Part shown: piece after piece, positions 9,423 to 16,263 of the stretch
Layout of the letters: each line of letters starts with the position of its first letter
Numbering within the stretch: the stretch's first letter is position 1
Assembly: GCF_000337375.1 (NCBI RefSeq)
Contig: NZ_AOJG01000041.1
Location: 116,554-180,553 of the forward strand
Direction of reading: 5' to 3'
Length of the DNA: 64,000 nt
Source of the DNA: Halorubrum lipolyticum DSM 21995
GTDB taxonomy: Archaea; Halobacteriota; Halobacteria; Halobacteriales; Haloferacaceae
Position numbers and translations under genes: made by a program
Notes under the pieces: generated by a model
Databases searched by the model: none
The model's input: only the letters and a program-made list of their open reading frames with translations
Told to the model about the DNA's origin: nothing

Positions 9423-9496
9423 CCGCCCTTAGCTCAGCCTGGTAGAGCAGTCGACTGTAGATCGACTTGTCCCCCGTTCAATTCGGGGAGGGCGGA
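9423..9496 (+). tRNA. tRNA-Tyr (GUA)
   Basis: 74-nt intron-less tRNA. The acceptor stem CCGCCCT pairs with AGGGCGG (archaeal C1-G72 typical of tRNA-Tyr), discriminator A at 9496. Anticodon loop CTGTAGA gives GUA at 9457-9459. The T-arm is CCCCG-TTCAATT-CGGGG. CCA is not encoded. The 3' 21 bases are repeated at 29801-29821, so this gene is the integration target of the provirus and is kept intact by it. A TTAAG near 9391 may belong to its promoter. Confidence 0.97.
9476..9496 (+). other. attL: 21-bp attachment core inside tRNA-Tyr
   Basis: The 21 bases from the T-loop to the discriminator base are identical to 29801-29821, and the match ends abruptly on both sides (C against A before, T against C after). 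This is the usual archaeal integration target: the 3' half of a tRNA. It fixes the left limit of the element at 9476-9496. Confidence 0.92.
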
Positions 9497-9506
9497 TCCG
9501 AATTTT

Positions 9507-9539
9507 ACGGCGAAAGCGCCTCTACGGCGCTTTTGTCGT
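9507..9539. repeat. 14-bp-stem hairpin just inside attL
   Basis: 9507-9520 and 9526-9539 form an inverted repeat matching at 12 of 14 positions around the 5-nt loop TCTAC; the inner 8 bp (AAAGCGCC/GGCGCTTT) are perfect and run into TTTT. It may end tRNA transcription within the integrated copy, or be a site used by the integration or excision machinery. Confidence 0.6.
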
Positions 9540-9669
9540 ACTTTCACCGTAGAAGACGTGAGCGATTAGTCCGCGTTTTCAGAAGACACCCGGAAAAATC
9601 GGAGTGCAACAAGGTACAGTACCCCCCTCGACGCCGTCCCGCGAATTTCGTAGTTGACGGGGGTGCGGC

Positions 9670-10056
9670 ATGAGTGCAGAGCGAGACAGCGACGAGGAGA
9701 TTCAGGTCGCTGTCGACCTCGAGGGCGACGCGGTCGAGATCGAGCGCGAGCGGGTCGAAACGCTCCGTGTCGATCAGCTCTTTCAGCCGGTCGAAGAGGG
9801 CAACTGCGACGCGCGTCTCCAGCTCTGGAGCGACAGCGCCGGCTGGAACGGCTACGAAAGACGCGGCGACCAGTACTACCACGTCAACGTTCTGACCGAG
9901 ACGACCGTCGAGGGCACAGAGGTCTCCGTCGAATCGGAGTACATCCACGAGGAAGCCGTCCCGCCCGAGGACGTTGCGGAGTCCGTTCGGGATCACATTC
10001 TCGACAGACATGCCGGTGGCGTCGGCACCTTCGTCCGGGGGTGTTCTCCGCCATGA
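9670..10056 (+). CDS. Hypothetical provirus protein, first gene of left operon
   Basis: 128-aa acidic protein of mixed strand/helix character with no recognised domain. It contains an E-rich N-terminus and a beta-rich middle (YYHVNVLTETTVEGTEVSVE). It is the first gene after attL and its stop overlaps the next start (ATGA at 10053-10056), so it is translationally coupled to the SWIM-domain gene. Start ATG 9670. Confidence 0.7.
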   Translation: MSAERDSDEEIQVAVDLEGDAVEIERERVETLRVDQLFQPVEEGNCDARLQLWSDSAGWNGYERRGDQYYHVNVLTETTVEGTEVSVESEYIHEEAVPPEDVAESVRDHILDRHAGGVGTFVRGCSPP

Positions 10057-10694
10057 GTCGAGCAAACGCTCGCAGCGGGCTCGAAGAGTTCGGCCGCGTC
10101 GACACGCAGATCGGCGAGTCGATCAATTTCGACCGACTCGCCGGCAGCGAAGACACGAGCTGGAAGAAGGCGGTTCCCTACCAGTCCGACATCGAGATCG
10201 TGTCGCGGCTCGGGTTCAAGGTCAAGAGCCCAAACGGCGAGGAGTGGCACCACGTCGTTCTGGCCAGCGAGGGTGACCACCACGTCGGGCTCTGCGACTG
10301 CAAAGGCTGGGAGTACAACGACGGTCCGTGCGTCCACCTCTGCGCCATCAGAAAGGCGGCGTGGACCGGCGTGACGCCGGAGCGTGACATCAACGGCCGG
10401 ACGATCCGAATCTGCGACCTCGACGCCGTCGACCCCGCCGAACGACGCTACCCGTACCTCACGGACAAGCAGCGCGACGCCTACCTCAAGTGCGACCTCG
10501 CCGACATGGGCGTTCGGGAGTACCAGCGAAAGAAGGGCTACAGCAGCCCCGGCACGGTCTCGAACCGGCTCCGAGTCGCCCGCGAGAAGGTCGCCGAGCG
10601 CGAACAGCAGCTCCGCGCCGACGGCGGCACCGCCGCCCGGCGCGACGGGGTCACCGACGATCGTCGCCTGCTTGGCGAGGGGGTCGACCGATGA
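10053..10694 (+). CDS. SWIM zinc-finger and helix-turn-helix protein
   Basis: 213 aa. A SWIM-type zinc finger is visible at C81-x-C83 ... C93-x-H95 (CDCKGWEYNDGPCVHL), the CxCx(n)CxH pattern used for DNA or protein binding. Residues ~145-190 look like a sigma-region-4/MarR-style HTH (YLTDKQRDAYLKCDLAD followed by GTVSNRLRVAREK). Likely a DNA-binding regulator of the early operon. Starts in an ATGA overlap with the upstream gene and ends in an ATGA overlap with the next frame. The upstream open extension in the same frame is a shadow of the preceding gene. Confidence 0.75.
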   Translation: MSRANARSGLEEFGRVDTQIGESINFDRLAGSEDTSWKKAVPYQSDIEIVSRLGFKVKSPNGEEWHHVVLASEGDHHVGLCDCKGWEYNDGPCVHLCAIRKAAWTGVTPERDINGRTIRICDLDAVDPAERRYPYLTDKQRDAYLKCDLADMGVREYQRKKGYSSPGTVSNRLRVAREKVAEREQQLRADGGTAARRDGVTDDRRLLGEGVDR

Positions 10695-10933
10695 ACGCCG
10701 TGATCCGTGTGACAAACGCCGACCGTGTCACACAGACCGATTCCGCAGTCTTCGGGGGTAACAAGAACGCTACTGCCGGAACCGGTCCGTGTCACACAGA
10801 CGGGGGCGCGTCGTCAGAACGGCGTCCCCCCTCATGCACGAGCGCTGTGCGGGCGAACAGCAGGCGGCGCGCGCGCTGCTGCGCGTGGACGGCCGAGCCG
10901 AGCGCGGCCACCGGAAGCGAGGTGAGTCGATGA
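10691..10933 (+). CDS. Doubtful 80-aa ORF over a repeat region
   Basis: An 80-aa frame linked by ATGA overlaps to both the SWIM gene and the ribbon-helix-helix gene, which favours translation. Its composition (many Arg, Cys and Ser, few acidic residues) is unlike haloarchaeal proteins, and it covers two copies of the 13-mer GTGTCACACAGAC. The stretch may instead be regulatory. An alternative is an N-terminal extension of the next gene from ATG 10834. Confidence 0.3.
   Translation: MNAVIRVTNADRVTQTDSAVFGGNKNATAGTGPCHTDGGASSERRPPSCTSAVRANSRRRARCCAWTAEPSAATGSEVSR
10725..10801. promoter_or_regulatory. Paired GTGTCACACAGAC motifs, putative operator
   Basis: GTGTCACACAGAC occurs at 10725-10737 and again at 10789-10801, 64 bp apart. 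A related GTGTGACAA is at 10707-10715 and another at 11996-12004. The core GTGTCACAC is near-palindromic. The sites lie upstream of the ribbon-helix-helix gene 10930-11391, so that protein or the SWIM/HTH protein is a plausible binder. Inference from spacing only. Confidence 0.45.
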
Positions 10934-11391
10934 GCGCCGAGACGAGCGGGAAGCGCGTGTCGGCGCGAGTGAGCGACGACGACCTCCTCGACGCGCTCGA
11001 CGACGCGGCGGACGAGCACGGGTCGCGGTCGGCGGCGATCCGGACGGCGCTGCGCGAGACCTACGCGAACCGCGACAGCAACGAGGCGAACGTGGCTGCG
11101 TACCTCCCGGACGATCCGGTCGTCCGCCGGGGCTACGAAGTGCTCTGCGACGAAGCCTCGCCGTTCCAGTCGCGGATCGATGTCGACACCGCGATGAGCC
11201 GGGTCGCGAACCGCCTCAACATCCCGAAGGGGAGCGTGAAGCGGCGCGTGGTCCTCCCGCTCGAACGGCAGCGAGTCGGCGGCAAGCGGGTCGTGAAACC
11301 GAAGTGGGGCGTGCTGGTGGTCCGGCAGCCGGCCGAACTCGCCGATCTCGCTGGCGCCGTGCGGACCGACGGAGGTCCCCGCGATGCGTAA
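10930..11391 (+). CDS. Ribbon-helix-helix regulator with C-terminal domain
   Basis: 153 aa. Residues ~8-45 (KRVSARVSDDDLLDALDDAA then SRSAAIRTALRETY) fit the ribbon-helix-helix fold: an exposed beta-strand followed by two helices. The C-terminal ~100 residues are positively charged and may form a second winged-helix-like unit (MSRVANRLNIPKGSVKRRVV). Likely a transcriptional regulator of the left arm. The start overlaps the upstream stop (ATGA); the C-terminus overlaps the next gene by 8 bp. Confidence 0.7.
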   Translation: MSAETSGKRVSARVSDDDLLDALDDAADEHGSRSAAIRTALRETYANRDSNEANVAAYLPDDPVVRRGYEVLCDEASPFQSRIDVDTAMSRVANRLNIPKGSVKRRVVLPLERQRVGGKRVVKPKWGVLVVRQPAELADLAGAVRTDGGPRDA

Positions 11392-11560
11392 CCTGCGCTG
11401 CTGGCTGTTCGGCCACGAGTGGATCGAGACGGCGAAGGTGTGGACCAACCGCGCAACCGGGGAGCACCGGACGACGACGGCCTACTGCTCACGCTGCGAG
11501 ATGACGATCGGGTTCGTCGAGGACGACGACGACGACCGCGACGAGGTGGACGATGCGTAA
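11384..11560 (+). CDS. 58-aa zinc-ribbon-like small protein
   Basis: ATG 11384 to TAA 11560. The protein opens MRNLRCWLFGHEW, contains a CSRC pair at ~35-38 and ends in an Asp/Glu-rich tail. C6, H11 and the CxxC pair could bind zinc, resembling short DUF1660-like phage proteins whose N-terminus reads C-x-x-x-G-H-x-W. It overlaps the genes on both sides by 8 bp, in keeping with a tightly coupled operon. Confidence 0.6.
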   Translation: MRNLRCWLFGHEWIETAKVWTNRATGEHRTTTAYCSRCEMTIGFVEDDDDDRDEVDDA

Positions 11561-11780
11561 CGAGGCGACCGTCGTCGGTGCGGCGCCAAACATCGATCTC
11601 CGCGGGAAGCGCGACACCGAGCCGGCGGCCGACCGCTGGCGACACCGGATCTACGAGGTGACGTGCATCTCGTGTGGCCACAGCGAGCGCATCCACGTCG
11701 AACCGGGCGAGACCCGGTTCGTCGAGCACGACGAGCAGAACGCGGCGCACGTCGTCGAGTACGTCGAGGTGGGCCGATGA
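11553..11780 (+). CDS. Small CxxC protein of left operon
   Basis: 75 aa with one CISCGH motif (residues ~38-43) and a basic-to-acidic beta-rich body. No family recognised; a half zinc ribbon that may dimerise around a metal is possible. ATG 11553 overlaps the preceding gene by 8 bp; its stop lies in an ATGA overlap with the next frame. Confidence 0.6.
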   Translation: MRNEATVVGAAPNIDLRGKRDTEPAADRWRHRIYEVTCISCGHSERIHVEPGETRFVEHDEQNAAHVVEYVEVGR

Positions 11781-12010
11781 ACGCCGACAACCGTGCCTGC
11801 AACGTTGAACGATTTGACGAGGGACTCTATCAGCGCATTCGCATCAATATGATGGCGATCGCCAGCAAAACACCACCAAACAGTGCGAACACGAACCAGT
11901 CGGAAAGCACTCCTAGACCCCAGTCAACCATTTTCCTCGGTGTAAGCCTGTCTGACATATATAATAACGGTCTGAATGTGCCTGAATCAACGGGGTGTGA
12001 CAACCGCTAA
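11777..12010 (+). CDS. Doubtful 77-aa ORF at end of left operon
   Basis: The start (ATGA overlap at 11777) is that of a coupled gene, but the product is Asn/Ser/Thr-rich with no recognisable structure. It runs antisense over a better-supported 33-residue membrane protein (11830-11931). Possibly only the first codons are translated. Confidence 0.25.
   Translation: MNADNRACNVERFDEGLYQRIRINMMAIASKTPPNSANTNQSESTPRPQSTIFLGVSLSDIYNNGLNVPESTGCDNR
11830..11931 (-). CDS. 33-aa single-TM small protein
   Basis: Reverse-strand ATG 11931 to TGA 11830. The product starts MVDWGLGVLSDW, has one hydrophobic helix of about 18 residues (FVFALFGGVLLAIAIILM) and ends RMR. A TATA-like TTATATATG lies about 26-35 nt upstream (11957-11966), the spacing expected for a leaderless haloarchaeal gene. 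It is divergent from the recombinase gene at 12104. Small size limits certainty. Possible membrane effector or virion microprotein. Confidence 0.5.
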   Translation of the reverse strand: MVDWGLGVLSDWFVFALFGGVLLAIAIILMRMR

Positions 12011-12013
12011 GAT

Positions 12014-12119
12014 GAGTTTGGGATTCTCTATACAGAAACCCAAACTCGCACCTCCCTTCCCCTGAACCGTTTATAAACCAACTACCTCGAAACACCCCGA
12101 ACAATGGAAACCCAAACTC
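12014..12119. promoter_or_regulatory. GAAACCCAAACTC operator array and recombinase promoter
   Basis: GAGTTTGGG at 12014-12022 is inverted relative to CCCAAACTC at 12039-12047. The 13-mer GAAACCCAAACTC occurs at 12035-12047 and again at 12107-12119, covering codons 2-5 of the recombinase. A TATA box (TTTATAAACC, 12068-12077) lies between. Three sites around one leaderless promoter suggest repression by a dimeric or looping regulator. Confidence 0.6.
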
Positions 12120-12715
12120 AGGACAAAGCGACCGTCTGGCTCAAGCCGGAGCAGGTCGACCGAATGCGTTCCGCGACCGTCGAAGCGAGTGCGCCTTACC
12201 TCGCCGCTCGGAACGACGCACTGATCGCGACGCTCTACGACTCCGGGCTCCGCGTCGCGGAGGCCGTCGCGCTCGACGTGGCCGACCACGTCGACCTCGA
12301 CGACGGCGTTCTCGCGCTCCCGGCAGACATCCAGAAGGACTACCCGACCGACCGCACGCCGAGCTACACCGAGATCGAGCTGGCCGACGAGACCGTCCGG
12401 ACGCTCCGGACGTACCTTGCCGGTCGCTGGAAGGAGACCGCGGCTCTGTGGCCGTCACGACAGTCCGACCGGATGACGACCGAATCCGTTCGGAACGTCG
12501 TTCGAGAGGCCGCCGTCGGCGCCGACGTGCGACCGATGACGGTCACAGGGCGAGGCGGGCCGGAGGACGTGACGCCGCACACGCTCCGGCACAGCGTCGC
12601 CTACCGGATGCTCAACGTCGAGGAAGGTCACACCTTCTACGACGTGCGGAACCGGCTTCGGCACGCGACGATCCAGACCACCGAGCGAGTCTACGACCAT
12701 ATAGACCGCGTGTAA
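12104..12715 (+). CDS. Tyrosine recombinase, catalytic domain only
   Basis: 203 aa. It carries the catalytic set of tyrosine recombinases: Arg in DSGLRVAEAVALDV, H-x-x-R in TPHTLRHSVAYRM, a second His in RLRHATIQTTERVYDHI, and the Tyr nucleophile in that segment. The N-terminal SAM-like core-binding domain of full XerC/D enzymes is missing; the protein starts about 20 residues before the catalytic fold. It is leaderless (TATA at 12068-12077). It is far from either att site, whereas a complete integrase lies beside attR, so a role in excision, DNA inversion or dimer resolution is possible. Confidence 0.8.
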   Translation: METQTQDKATVWLKPEQVDRMRSATVEASAPYLAARNDALIATLYDSGLRVAEAVALDVADHVDLDDGVLALPADIQKDYPTDRTPSYTEIELADETVRTLRTYLAGRWKETAALWPSRQSDRMTTESVRNVVREAAVGADVRPMTVTGRGGPEDVTPHTLRHSVAYRMLNVEEGHTFYDVRNRLRHATIQTTERVYDHIDRV

Positions 12716-12825
12716 ATACGCGGTCAGGGGACGCTCAACCGGAGACAACCTGTATCAGAGATACTGGATACGAACTTCTGGCCGCCTCAATCATATAACA
12801 CACAACTAAACGTATAGACCGTACC

Positions 12826-13299
12826 TTGTCTCAATTGATGATTAATTGGTCACCGATTGTCTCGGCGATAGGGATCGCTCTTGTATTGATAGGAACTGTT
12901 GTTTTGTCACTTCCAGACCTACCACGATATCTACGGATTAGATATTATCAGCATTCTAGACTACTAAGCGATTATTACGAGGCACGAGAGTATGTCTTAT
13001 CAGCGAGGAAGGGGCGGAGATTCACTTTTTCCGACCGAGTAATTTGTTACACATTTGTAGACTATCTTGACATGAACCTACGTGAGGACTTGCCTGACAA
13101 GACGCCAAATGAAATCCAAACTGGAGCTGTGGAGCTACGAGCTAAAGTTGGGGAGGATTGGAGAGAATACGACTTCCAACGTCCACAAAGAGCAATTGTG
13201 GAACTTTTGGACCTAACTCTTGAACGTGAGTGTCGTATGATTGGGATTAGTATAGCTCTTATTGGGACACTAACGGCTATTGCGGGAACGCTGATGTGA
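12826..13299 (+). CDS. AT-rich small membrane protein with two TM ends
   Basis: 157 aa with a TM helix at each end (SAIGIALVLIGTVVLSL near 12-30 and RMIGISIALIGTLTAIAGTL near 136-156) and a soluble Arg/Tyr-rich middle, predicted as a hairpin with both ends in the membrane. Codon use is AT-rich, unlike neighbours. Start is TTG 12826 (TATA-like CATATAACAC at 12791-12800) or ATG 12838. No family recognised; recently acquired cargo such as an exclusion protein is a guess. Confidence 0.6.
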   Translation: MSQLMINWSPIVSAIGIALVLIGTVVLSLPDLPRYLRIRYYQHSRLLSDYYEAREYVLSARKGRRFTFSDRVICYTFVDYLDMNLREDLPDKTPNEIQTGAVELRAKVGEDWREYDFQRPQRAIVELLDLTLERECRMIGISIALIGTLTAIAGTLM

Positions 13300-13432
13300 A
13301 GAGTAGTACGCCTATTATTTAATTACTTATTCAGCGATAAGAAACATAATATCGCCGCGTAATTTGCTGATATGGTCTGCTTGACCAGTAACACTTTGCC
13401 AGCTAAACAGTTCGAAACGGAGAGGGACGCTG

Positions 13433-13747
13433 ATGCGCGCCTCTGAAGCCGGCGCCGCCCTCGCGCTCCAGCCGGAGGACGAGGGCGAGCGGACCGCACT
13501 CTCGCGGCTCCGCGAGATCTACCGCCGGGCGACCGCGTACCGCCTGCCGTGTCCATACTGGGACGAGGAACCGGGTCGCTACTGCGACCTCAACCCGACC
13601 GGCGCGGACGCCCTGGTGCTTCGCGACGGGATGGGCTCCGACGCCGTCGACGGCGAGGCCGCCGAAGAGGCACGCGTCGACGACGGAGAACCCCTGCCGT
13701 CGCCGTCGCTCCCGGTCGGATCGAACATCGTGGAGGGCTGTGCGTGA
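13433..13747 (+). CDS. Hypothetical provirus protein with paired Cys
   Basis: 104 aa. The first half is helical with LSRLREIYRRAT. A CPYWDEEPGRYC segment at residues ~40-51 places two Cys 12 apart. The rest is acidic and probably disordered. No family recognised. It starts a new overlapping run: its stop overlaps the GTG start of the next gene (GTGA at 13744-13747). The AT-rich 13300-13432 upstream has TATA-like sequences but no gene. Confidence 0.6.
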   Translation: MRASEAGAALALQPEDEGERTALSRLREIYRRATAYRLPCPYWDEEPGRYCDLNPTGADALVLRDGMGSDAVDGEAAEEARVDDGEPLPSPSLPVGSNIVEGCA

Positions 13748-14964
13748 CGGAGATCGTCGAACTCGGCACCCGAGACGACGCCAACGCGGTGCGAGACGAC
13801 TACGCCGACCACCTCACCGGCCGATTCGACCGACGGTTCGCGAAGGTCGAGCTCGCCGACGACATCCCTGACGACGTCGAGGCCGAGATCCGCGGCGTCG
13901 CCGCCGACGGCCGCGCCGACCGTGAGGGCGGCGCCGGGCACGCAGAACTCACGGACGGTGAAAAGCGTCGCGTCGGCCCGTTCACGGGGTCGAACAACTA
14001 CCGGAAGGCGACCGCGGTCAAGGCCGCGTTTCTCGACGCGGGGATCGACGACTGGGAGGCGTACTACGACCCGGAACTCACCGCCGACGAGAACACCGGC
14101 CGGATCGAAGAGGTGCGCCAGCAGCAGACAGGCGCCGACGTGAGCGACGGCCCGATCGAGGGCGAGGCGCTCCAGAAGGAGGCGGCCGCCGCCGCTCGCG
14201 TCGAGGGCGAAGAGTGCGACCACGCTCGGAACATGTGCCAGCACGGCAATGCCGACGCCTGCGAGCACCTCACGAAGGACTGCGGCGCCGACGAGACCGA
14301 GGTGTCGTCGCTGCTCGACTTCGCCGAGGCGGTCCCCTACGACCACCTCGACGGCGAGACGAAGGGCGCCCTGTCGCGCTCGTGGAGCGGCTACAAGGTG
14401 AGCGTGAAGCGGCTCGCGAGTCTGCTCGACGAGGTACAGCGTGAGTTCCGGAACGCCGAGCGCGCAGCCGCCGCGATCGACGCGATCGAAGAGGGGATCA
14501 GCGACGCCAACACGGAGCGGTTCAAGGCGCTCGAAGGCCACCACCGGGCGCTCCTAAACCTCTACGGGAGCCACGACGACCGACTCCACGGCCAGCCGGG
14601 ACGCGGTCGCGACCCGACCGACGCCGACCTCGCGGACCGCGCGCCGGTCCGGCCGGCGGTCCCGGAGCGACCGGCCGCGCTCGGCAGCTCCAGCAGCGAG
14701 AGCAACACGACCGAGCAACTGCTTCGCGACGATCGTCACGTCGACGACCCCGACCCCGATGGCGGCCTCGGTCGCTTCGGCGTCGAGGCCGACGAGGGCC
14801 GCGACGCGCCCTCCGAAGAACACCGCCGGGCGCAGAACCGCGGGTACGTCCGAAGCGGCTCTCGCGGCTTTGCCGACGACGCCAGCGCCCGAGAGGGACT
14901 CGGCCAGTTCGCCGCGACGGGCGGCGAGGAGACCCTAGACAACTTCGAGGAGACCGATGCCTGA
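13744..14964 (+). CDS. Large hypothetical provirus protein with Cys/His cluster
   Basis: 406 aa, the largest gene of the element. The N-terminal part is helical and acidic. A Cys/His cluster at ~159-182 (CDHARNMCQHGNADACEHL then DC) could bind zinc. A long helix with heptad-like spacing follows (RLASLLDEVQREFRNAERAA). The C-terminal third is disordered and rich in Asp, Arg and Gly. Start GTG 13744 overlaps the previous stop. It sits just upstream of the virion region; whether it is structural is unknown. Confidence 0.65.
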   Translation: MTEIVELGTRDDANAVRDDYADHLTGRFDRRFAKVELADDIPDDVEAEIRGVAADGRADREGGAGHAELTDGEKRRVGPFTGSNNYRKATAVKAAFLDAGIDDWEAYYDPELTADENTGRIEEVRQQQTGADVSDGPIEGEALQKEAAAAARVEGEECDHARNMCQHGNADACEHLTKDCGADETEVSSLLDFAEAVPYDHLDGETKGALSRSWSGYKVSVKRLASLLDEVQREFRNAERAAAAIDAIEEGISDANTERFKALEGHHRALLNLYGSHDDRLHGQPGRGRDPTDADLADRAPVRPAVPERPAALGSSSSESNTTEQLLRDDRHVDDPDPDGGLGRFGVEADEGRDAPSEEHRRAQNRGYVRSGSRGFADDASAREGLGQFAATGGEETLDNFEETDA

Positions 14965-15658
14965 ACTCGCCTGCAAGATCGAGGGGTGCGACTACGAGGG
15001 GAGCCCGCAGGGGCTCCGGTCGCACCTCCACGGACGGAAGGACGACGAGCACGTCGACGCTGCGACCGACCGGCTACATCACGACTGGTATCCGGTCGCC
15101 TACGGCCTCGACGAAGCGCGCGACGACGACGAAGGGGGAGACGAGGGGGGCGATACCCCCTCTGACGATCCCCCTGAAGACGCCAATTCGGACCCCTCTG
15201 AGGTGGGTACTGGCGAAGGGGGCGCGGATACCCTCGATCCGGACCCCTCCGATGGGGGTGCAGAATCGCCCGACGAAGCGGACGAATACGCCGCGCAGTG
15301 GGAGGGCGCAGATACCCCCTCTGACGACCCCCCTGAAGACGCCGATCCGGGCCCCTCTGAGGAGGGTAGCGACGGAGAGGGTGACGAGACCCCCTCTTCA
15401 GACCCCTCTGAAGGGGCCGGACCGGGGCTCGGCACAGCCCTCGTGCTGGGTACTGGTGCCCTCGCCGTCGCGGTGCTGCTCCGTGGACGGGGGTCGGACC
15501 CCACCGAAGGGGGTACCGAATCGCCCGACGCGACCAACCCCGACGATACCCACGACGAGGGGGGACGTGGGGGCACTGGATGGGGGCAAGATGGGGGATC
15601 TGACCCCTTCGAAGGCACCGACACGGACGACATGGAGTACACGCCGACCGAAACATGA
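14957..15658 (+). CDS. C2H2-finger, repeat-linker, single-TM protein
   Basis: 233 aa with three parts. Residues 1-35 hold a C2H2-like finger (C6, C11, H24, H27, or the later H of KDDEHVD). Residues ~55-160 are an acidic linker of degenerate D-P-S-(E/D)-x-G units encoded by palindromic C5/G5 DNA repeats. A TM helix follows (GTALVLGTGALAVAVLL, ~160-176), then further repeats. The finger would face the cytoplasm or virion interior. The start overlaps the upstream gene by 8 bp and the stop sits in an ATGA overlap with the next gene. Confidence 0.65.
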   Translation: MPELACKIEGCDYEGSPQGLRSHLHGRKDDEHVDAATDRLHHDWYPVAYGLDEARDDDEGGDEGGDTPSDDPPEDANSDPSEVGTGEGGADTLDPDPSDGGAESPDEADEYAAQWEGADTPSDDPPEDADPGPSEEGSDGEGDETPSSDPSEGAGPGLGTALVLGTGALAVAVLLRGRGSDPTEGGTESPDATNPDDTHDEGGRGGTGWGQDGGSDPFEGTDTDDMEYTPTET

Positions 15659-15965
15659 CTGACGACCCTACCAACGACGACGCCGACCCGGACGAATCGC
15701 CCGACGACGAGACCCCCGCCGACGCTGACGATACCCCCGACGAAGGGGGTGATGAGGGGGACGAACGGCCCCCAATCGACGACGACGAGCGGGCCGACAT
15801 CGACCTCGCGGCGATCTCCGAGGAGATCCAAGAGGAGGAAGGGGGTGACGACCCCCCAGAAGAGGGGTCCGAATCGCCCGACGCGACCAACCCCGACGAT
15901 ACCCCCGACGAAGGGGGAGAGAAGGGGGGCGAGACCCCCACTGAAGCCCCCTCGGAAGGGGGTTG
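15119..15965. repeat. C5/G5 palindromic coding repeats in two adjacent genes
   Basis: More than a dozen short units of the form ACCCC(C)-[5-6 nt]-GGGG(G)T, for example ACCCCCGACGAAGGGGGT near 15740 and CCCCACCGAAGGGGG near 15500, lie in both genes 14957-15658 and 15655-16263. Most units can fold into a hairpin. A 36-bp segment at 15516-15551 recurs exactly at 15869-15904, in the same reading frame of each gene. Encoded peptides are D-(T/P)-(P/S)-(D/E)-E-G-G. Selection or copying appears to act at DNA or RNA level, since synonymous codons would not require palindromes. Confidence 0.75.
15559..15597 (+). repeat. Four-tract G-quadruplex motif
   Basis: Runs of six, five, five and five G are separated by loops ACGT, CACTGGAT and CAAGAT. 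This fits an intramolecular G-quadruplex with at least three, and up to five, stacked tetrads; one loop is 8 nt. It lies on the coding strand near the 3' end of gene 14957-15658, so it would also form in the mRNA. Confidence 0.7.
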
Positions 15966-16263
15966 GGGCGAGATGTATGTCGAGTCGCTCGCGGTCTTGC
16001 TCCCGGAGGTGGCCACGGAGATGCGCGACGACGAGGACGCCGACGCGATGTCGGCCGAAGAGGTCGAAGCGCTCGCGACGAAACCGCCGGTCGAACTCGA
16101 TCAGAAGTTCGACGCGGTGGTCTCGGACATGGGGATGGAGGGGATGAGCGACAAGCAAGCGCTCCTCTTCTCGACCGCGATCGTCTGCGGCACCGTGCTC
16201 CTGAAGGACAGCGATGTCGCCGGCGATATCGTCGGCTCGCTTTCTGAGGGGGTGAGCGCGTGA
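15655..16263 (+). CDS. Acidic repeat protein with helical C-terminal domain
   Basis: 202 aa. The N-terminal ~100 residues are an acidic disordered repeat tract sharing ESPDATNPDDT with the preceding gene. The C-terminal ~100 residues form a compact helical region (WGEMYVESLAVLLPEVATEM ... GTVLLKDSDVAGDIVGSLSE) without a known family. No TM. It overlaps the previous gene (ATGA) and the next (TGATG). A scaffold or membrane-associated partner of the TM protein before it is possible. Confidence 0.65.
   Translation: MTDDPTNDDADPDESPDDETPADADDTPDEGGDEGDERPPIDDDERADIDLAAISEEIQEEEGGDDPPEEGSESPDATNPDDTPDEGGEKGGETPTEAPSEGGWGEMYVESLAVLLPEVATEMRDDEDADAMSAEEVEALATKPPVELDQKFDAVVSDMGMEGMSDKQALLFSTAIVCGTVLLKDSDVAGDIVGSLSEGVSA

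Noticed and set aside
13549-13743. N-terminal extension of the 406-residue provirus protein
   Set aside because: It is Arg-rich and overlaps the coding end of the preceding gene; the GTGA overlap at 13744 is the natural start.
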